The notes under the pieces are model-generated. The model saw nothing but the letters and a program-made list of their open reading frames with translations, searched no databases and had not been told where the DNA came from. 19,296 bases of DNA, from positions 1 through 19,296 of the forward strand of contig CBJMMB010000075.1 of assembly GCA_966430775.1 (NCBI GenBank), in the 5' to 3' direction. The position numbers and the translations under genes were made by a program. Below, piece after piece: positions 16,043 through 19,296 of this stretch. Every line of letters starts with the position of its first letter. Within the stretch, counting starts at the first letter, position 1. This stretch comes from Dyella_B sp966430775. GTDB lineage: Bacteria > Pseudomonadota > Gammaproteobacteria > Xanthomonadales > Rhodanobacteraceae.

Positions 16043-16088
16043 ATTTGGACGTCTAAATGACGATGTGGTCGTTTCATCGTCGTGTCAT
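16043..16088. promoter_or_regulatory. Operator-like palindromes and weak Pho-box-like site
   Basis: Three overlapping or adjacent signals lie in the divergent promoter region: ATTTGGACGTCTAAAT (16043-16058), a near-palindrome with one mismatched pair; GACGATG (16059-16065) with CATCGTC (16075-16081), a perfect 7-bp inverted repeat; and GTTTCAT-CGTC-GTGTCAT (16071-16088), which has the 7-4-7 layout of a PhoB box with 3 of 14 half-site mismatches. I could not place a normally spaced -10 element. Confidence 0.35.
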
Positions 16089-16157
16089 ATCGTTGCAAGA
16101 GAGAGTGATGGAAAGTGGCTTATATAGATCGATTGAATTTGAATTGCCTGCCCGTCG

Positions 16158-16329
16158 CCTCACCGTCATTCCGGCGCAGGCCGGACGTAGTGCGCAGCGC
16201 GGAGAACGTCCGAAGGACGGCCCCGAAGGGGTGAGCGAAGCGAATCATCCATGCTGACCATTGCGTAGAACTTCATGCATTACGCGTGGATATAAATGGA
16301 TTCCGGCCTGCGCCGGAATGACGGTGAGG
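16158..16329. repeat. REP-like element with 28-bp inverted arms
   Basis: Perfect inverted arms lie at 16158-16185 and 16302-16329; each contains a hairpin (TCCGGC, loop GCAG, GCCGGA). Inside is the 68-bp module at 16183-16250 shared with 5553-5620. The element sits between the divergent promoter region and the PLC gene start at 16390. Confidence 0.88.
16183..16250 (-). repeat. 68-bp hairpin-chain module, copy B
   Basis: The reverse complement matches 5553-5620 at 65 of 68 positions. The middle hairpin (16208-16218) is GTCC-GAA-GGAC, where copy A has an A-T in place of the closing G-C pair. Confidence 0.85.
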
Positions 16330-16389
16330 GCATATGATGTTTTCACTGCAAGCCGTGTGCGACTGGAACGTAAACAGCCAGGAAAAACG

Positions 16390-17550
16390 ATGGCCATCAA
16401 AAAGCAATCCGCCCTGAATCCTCGCCAGCGCTCCGCATGCGCCATCATCGGCTTGCGCATCGTGGCCGCAACACTCGCCCTGGCCGCCACACACGCCGCC
16501 GCGCAAACATCTTCCCTGCGCCTGAATCAGCTCCAATACATCGGCAGCCACAACAGCTACCACGCCGGCCTCGCGCCCAGCGAAGCGGCGCTGTGGAAAC
16601 GCACCGATCCGGCCACGTTCGCCGAGATCGACTACGCGCATCCCGCGCTAAGCCGCCAGCTCGACGATGGCGTGCGCCAGCTCGAGCTGGATATCTACAG
16701 CGACCCCGAAGGCGGACGCTACGCGCATCCGTCCATCGTCGAACAAGTGCGCAAGGCGGGGCTGCCGGCGGATCCGCCGTTTGCCGACCCGTCGATGATG
16801 CAGCGGCCCGGCTTCAAGGTCATGCATATCCAGGACCTGGACCAGCGCAGCAACTGCCAGCCGTTCACCGCCTGCCTTGCCGAGATCCACGCGTGGTCGA
16901 AAGCGCATCCCCGGCATTTGCCGATCTTCATCCTGGTGGAAACCAAACGCGCCGAGGCGCCAGCGCCCTACTCCACCGTGCCGGCCGCGCCGTTCGACAG
17001 CAAGGCGTTCGATGCGCTGGATGCGGAAATCCGCTCCGTGTTCGCACGCAACGAATACATCAGCCCGGACGATGTGCGCGGCCGTTTCGCCACGCTCAAC
17101 CAGGCCATTCGCAAACAAGGCTGGCCCACGCTGGAAAGCGCGCGCGGCAAGGTGATCTTCCTGCTCGATCAACGCTGGGCCGGACCGATCTACCTGCAGG
17201 GGCATCCTTCGCTGCGTGGCCGCGTGCTGTTCACTAACGCAGCGCCGGGCACAGATGATGCGGCATTTACGGAACTCAACGACGGCGACGCGGCCAGCAT
17301 CGGCAAGCTGGTCAAGCAAGGTTATCTGGTGCGCACCCGCACCGATGCGGATCTGAAAGAGCCGGCGCATAACGACACCACGCGCCGCGACGCCATGCTG
17401 GCCAGCGGCGCGCAGATCCTCAGCACGGATTTTCCGGATGGCGAACCGGCGGCGTCAGGTTATGTAGTGAGCTTTCCCGATCACTTGCGCGCGCGTTGCA
17501 ATCCGTTGTTTGCGCAAGCGCATTGCACCACCGCCGATCTTTCGCCCTGA
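16390..17550 (+). CDS. Secreted Ca-dependent PI-PLC-like phosphodiesterase
   Basis: A 386-residue exported enzyme expected to cleave a phosphodiester such as phosphatidylinositol or a glycerophospho-head group. The ATG at 16390 follows AGGA by 6 nt; the in-frame extension to 16261 only translates the repeat element. A signal peptide (IIGLRIVAATLALAATHAAAQ) leads into the TIM-barrel phosphodiesterase: QYIGSHNSYH (51-58, catalytic H54 and N55), RQLELDIY (E99, D101), KVMHIQDLD (second catalytic H146) and ILVETK (E184, K186). This layout matches the calcium-dependent phosphoinositide PLC group (PI-PLC-C1). Two Cys near 156 and 162 may pair. Only 3 nt separate its stop from the phosphatase start, so the two are one operon. 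The exact lipid or soluble substrate is unknown. Confidence 0.88.
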   Translation: MAIKKQSALNPRQRSACAIIGLRIVAATLALAATHAAAQTSSLRLNQLQYIGSHNSYHAGLAPSEAALWKRTDPATFAEIDYAHPALSRQLDDGVRQLELDIYSDPEGGRYAHPSIVEQVRKAGLPADPPFADPSMMQRPGFKVMHIQDLDQRSNCQPFTACLAEIHAWSKAHPRHLPIFILVETKRAEAPAPYSTVPAAPFDSKAFDALDAEIRSVFARNEYISPDDVRGRFATLNQAIRKQGWPTLESARGKVIFLLDQRWAGPIYLQGHPSLRGRVLFTNAAPGTDDAAFTELNDGDAASIGKLVKQGYLVRTRTDADLKEPAHNDTTRRDAMLASGAQILSTDFPDGEPAASGYVVSFPDHLRARCNPLFAQAHCTTADLSP

Positions 17551-17553
17551 ACC

Positions 17554-18780
17554 ATGCGATTCGTATCGTTCGGCTGGCTTTTCGTTGCTGCGCTCGCCAG
17601 CGCGCAGGCGTACGCGAGCGACAGCGTGCAGTTGGAGCGTGTCGTATTGCTCTACCGCCATGGCGTACGCACGCCCTTGCCGGGCGAAATCCAGCTCAAT
17701 GAAGTCAGCGATAAAGCATGGCCGACGTGGGCGCAACCACCTAGCGAGTTGACGCCGCACGGTGCTGCCGGCGCTCGCCTGATGGGCCGCCATGATCGGC
17801 AGCGCCTTGTTGCAGCGGGCCTGTTCTCGGCAACTAGCTGCCCCGATGCGTCACAGACATGGTTCTGGGCCAACACCGATCAGCGCACCATCGCCAGCGC
17901 CCAGGCCTTGGCCGAAGGTTTCGCACCCGGCTGCCGCATCGACGTCGGTCATTTGCCTCAAGGCAGCGAAGATCCGCTGTTTCATCCGATCGAAGCGGGG
18001 GCGACTGCGTGGAATGCGCGTGATTCGGTGAACTCTATCATGCACAGCACTGGTGGTCCGGATCGGTTGACCGACGCCCATCTCGATGCGCTCTCGGCAT
18101 TTGCCAAAGTGATGGGTTGCGGTACGCATCACGATCCGGACTGGTGTCACCCCGACCACTGGCACGGCAATCTCACCGTCTCGGCCGACACCGAACACAT
18201 GCAGCTGACCGGCCCCATCGCCACCACCTCCGGCACGGCCGAAGCGATCCTGATGGCTTACGCCGAAGGCCGTTCCATGCGCGATGTCGGTTGGGGCCGC
18301 GTTACCGCCAGGCAGCTGCAGCAGCTTTCGCAATTGCATGCGTTGCTGTTCGGTATCTACGCACGCCCCGATTACATGGCCGAACGCGTCGCCTCGGTCA
18401 TGAGCCGTCGCATCATCCATCTGTTGCAGGACGAACATGCGCCGAAATTGAGCGTGCTGGTTGGCAGCGACAACAATATTGTCGCGCTCGCCTCGGTGCT
18501 CGGTTTGCACTTTCAGATGTCGGGCTATGCCGAGGATGATCCGCCGATCGGTGGTGCGCTTGGTATCGAGGTGTGGCGGAGTCGGGTGGATGGGAAGCGA
18601 TATGTGCGGGTGATTTATCAGGCGCAGAGTTTGGCGCAGTTGCGTGCGTTGGATGGGCAGCGGGCGGTTCCTGCCTTCGTAACGCTGCATCTGGCTGGTT
18701 GTGCTGATGATGGCGCTGGGCGTTGTCCTCTTGAAGCTGTGATTCCTTCGCTCGAAAAAGCAGCCGCGCTTGCACGCTAA
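17554..18780 (+). CDS. Secreted histidine acid phosphatase (phytase/Agp class)
   Basis: A 408-residue periplasmic or secreted phosphomonoesterase. A signal peptide (FGWLFVAALASAQAYAS) leads into VLLYRHGVRTPLPG, whose RHGVRTP (35-41) holds the nucleophilic His and phosphate-binding Arg. SELTPHGAAGARLMGRHDRQRL and FWANTDQRTIASAQALAEGFAPGC follow the order of E. coli Agp and AppA. The family's C-terminal HD motif reads GSDNNI here: S305 replaces His, while the likely proton donor D306 is kept. PPIGGALGIEVWR, VTLHLAGC and CPLEA then match Agp/AppA ends. Length is normal. It is co-transcribed with the PI-PLC-like gene 3 nt upstream and probably releases phosphate from inositol phosphates or sugar phosphates. 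Whether it prefers phytate cannot be told. Confidence 0.9.
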   Translation: MRFVSFGWLFVAALASAQAYASDSVQLERVVLLYRHGVRTPLPGEIQLNEVSDKAWPTWAQPPSELTPHGAAGARLMGRHDRQRLVAAGLFSATSCPDASQTWFWANTDQRTIASAQALAEGFAPGCRIDVGHLPQGSEDPLFHPIEAGATAWNARDSVNSIMHSTGGPDRLTDAHLDALSAFAKVMGCGTHHDPDWCHPDHWHGNLTVSADTEHMQLTGPIATTSGTAEAILMAYAEGRSMRDVGWGRVTARQLQQLSQLHALLFGIYARPDYMAERVASVMSRRIIHLLQDEHAPKLSVLVGSDNNIVALASVLGLHFQMSGYAEDDPPIGGALGIEVWRSRVDGKRYVRVIYQAQSLAQLRALDGQRAVPAFVTLHLAGCADDGAGRCPLEAVIPSLEKAAALAR

Positions 18781-19018
18781 GTTGCCTGAGTGAATTCCTC
18801 TTCTTCCAATCAGATCAGCGTCGAATCTCAGCTTGCTGGGATGTATCCCCTCCCCTACGTGTAGTAGGGGAGGGTTAGGGTGGGGTGAAGCAACCTCGCG
18901 GCGCATTTCAACCATGCGGCAAGCTCGAACAACCCCACCCCAGCCCTCCCCTGCGCGCAGGGGAGGGAGCCGTCATTCGCACAGCTAAAGTTCGACGCTA
19001 ATCAGGCGCATGCGCACA
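18781..19018. repeat. Gene-free tail with two inverted CCCTCCCC palindromes
   Basis: CCCTCCCCTAC (18848-18858), GTGTA loop and GTAGGGGAGGG (18864-18874) form an 11-bp hairpin followed by GGGTGGGGT. At 18944-18967 lies a perfect 24-nt palindrome (CCCTCCCCTGCG mirrored), preceded by ACCCCACCC. The two copies face each other, as paired REP-type elements do. No gene is seen here. The first copy lies 67 nt after the phosphatase stop and may stabilise or end that transcript. Confidence 0.8.
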
Positions 19019-19296
19019 CTAGTCGTCACGCGAATCCATTTCACCAATCGCCCGCAACTCCCGCTGAAGAGCATCACGATCAAGCTCATCCCACGGCAAC
19101 GCCAATAACCGTTCCGCCCGCCGCTTGAGCATCAACCACGCCGCCTCGAACGCCTGCCGACGCGCCTGCTCCGTCCCTTCCACCGCAACCGGATCCGGTA
19201 CACCCCAATGCGCAGTCACCGGATGCCCGGGCCAGATCGGGCACACCTCGCCCGCTGCGTTGTCGCACACCGTAATCACCACATCGATCGGCGGCG
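19019..19296 (-). CDS. arsC: Arsenate reductase ArsC, C-terminal part (runs off window)
   Basis: The last 92 or so residues of a low-molecular-weight-phosphatase-type arsenate reductase, which reduces arsenate to arsenite in the cytoplasm for export. The visible part has VVITVCDNAAGEVCPIWPG with its two redox cysteines, then TAHWGVPDPVAVEG, all diagnostic for this ArsC branch. The frame stays open to the window edge (PPID before VVITVC), so the N-terminal catalytic Cys loop lies outside. Other ars genes are not visible. It lies 3' of the CCCTCCCC repeat pair and is convergent with the phosphatase operon. Confidence 0.9.
   Translation of the reverse strand, partial: PPIDVVITVCDNAAGEVCPIWPGHPVTAHWGVPDPVAVEGTEQARRQAFEAAWLMLKRRAERLLALPWDELDRDALQRELRAIGEMDSRDD

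Noticed and set aside
16043..16058. MetJ-type met box
   Set aside because: Only one box-like octamer with a mismatch is present, whereas MetJ binds tandem boxes, and the neighbouring genes are not methionine genes.
16261..16389. N-terminal extension of the PI-PLC-like gene
   Set aside because: The extra 43 codons translate the right arm of the repeat (WIPACAGMT); the ATG at 16390 has the ribosome-binding site and signal peptide.

Overview
The window looks like chromosome from a high-GC gammaproteobacterium of the Xanthomonadales, most likely Rhodanobacteraceae (Dyella, Rhodanobacter, Luteibacter or Frateuria type). The reasons are the codon use, a TonB receptor of the Xanthomonas/Caulobacter type, an H-NS protein with a lysine-rich tail, and several families of intergenic palindromes. 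The genus is an inference. There are no rRNA, tRNA, CRISPR or phage genes.

Layout. 1-339: gene-free, with remnants of palindromic repeats. 340-993 (-): orphan RcsB-like response regulator. It is divergent from 1286-4219 (+), an autotransporter with a repeat-rich passenger, a Pro-Thr linker and a C-terminal barrel. 4284-5315 (+): exported YncE-like beta-propeller. 5316-5887: gene-free, with a nested inverted-repeat array. 5888-7938 (-): OmpR-family two-component operon (kinase plus regulator), divergent from 8078-9046 (+), a zinc-free quinone-oxidoreductase-like enzyme; the shared promoter region carries two PmrA-box-like direct repeats. 9104-9463 (-): small protein resembling an H-NS without its DNA-binding core. 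9798-11465 (+): MASE1-type membrane protein with a degenerate kinase ATPase domain. 11501-11977 (-): exported unknown protein. 12341-12754 (+): H-NS-family protein with a histone-H1-like tail and a clear terminator.

12923-18780 is the most coherent functional unit. A TonB-dependent receptor (-) is divergent from a tight two-gene operon (+) that encodes a secreted calcium-dependent PI-PLC-like phosphodiesterase and a secreted histidine acid phosphatase (phytase/glucose-1-phosphatase class). I infer an outer-membrane phosphate or inositol-phosphate scavenging locus: the two exported enzymes would cleave phosphoesters and the receptor would import a product. A weak Pho-box-like site lies between the two arms. 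19019-19296 (-) is the C-terminal part of an arsenate reductase that runs off the window.

The strongest non-gene signals are: (i) a 68-bp module shared by two intergenic palindromic elements, with a compensatory base-pair change in one of its hairpins; (ii) four YTTA half-sites in 11-bp helical register at the two-component operon; (iii) orphan intrinsic terminators at 12126-12147 (+) and 1101-1132 (-). The histidine acid phosphatase has Ser in place of the His of its HD motif.
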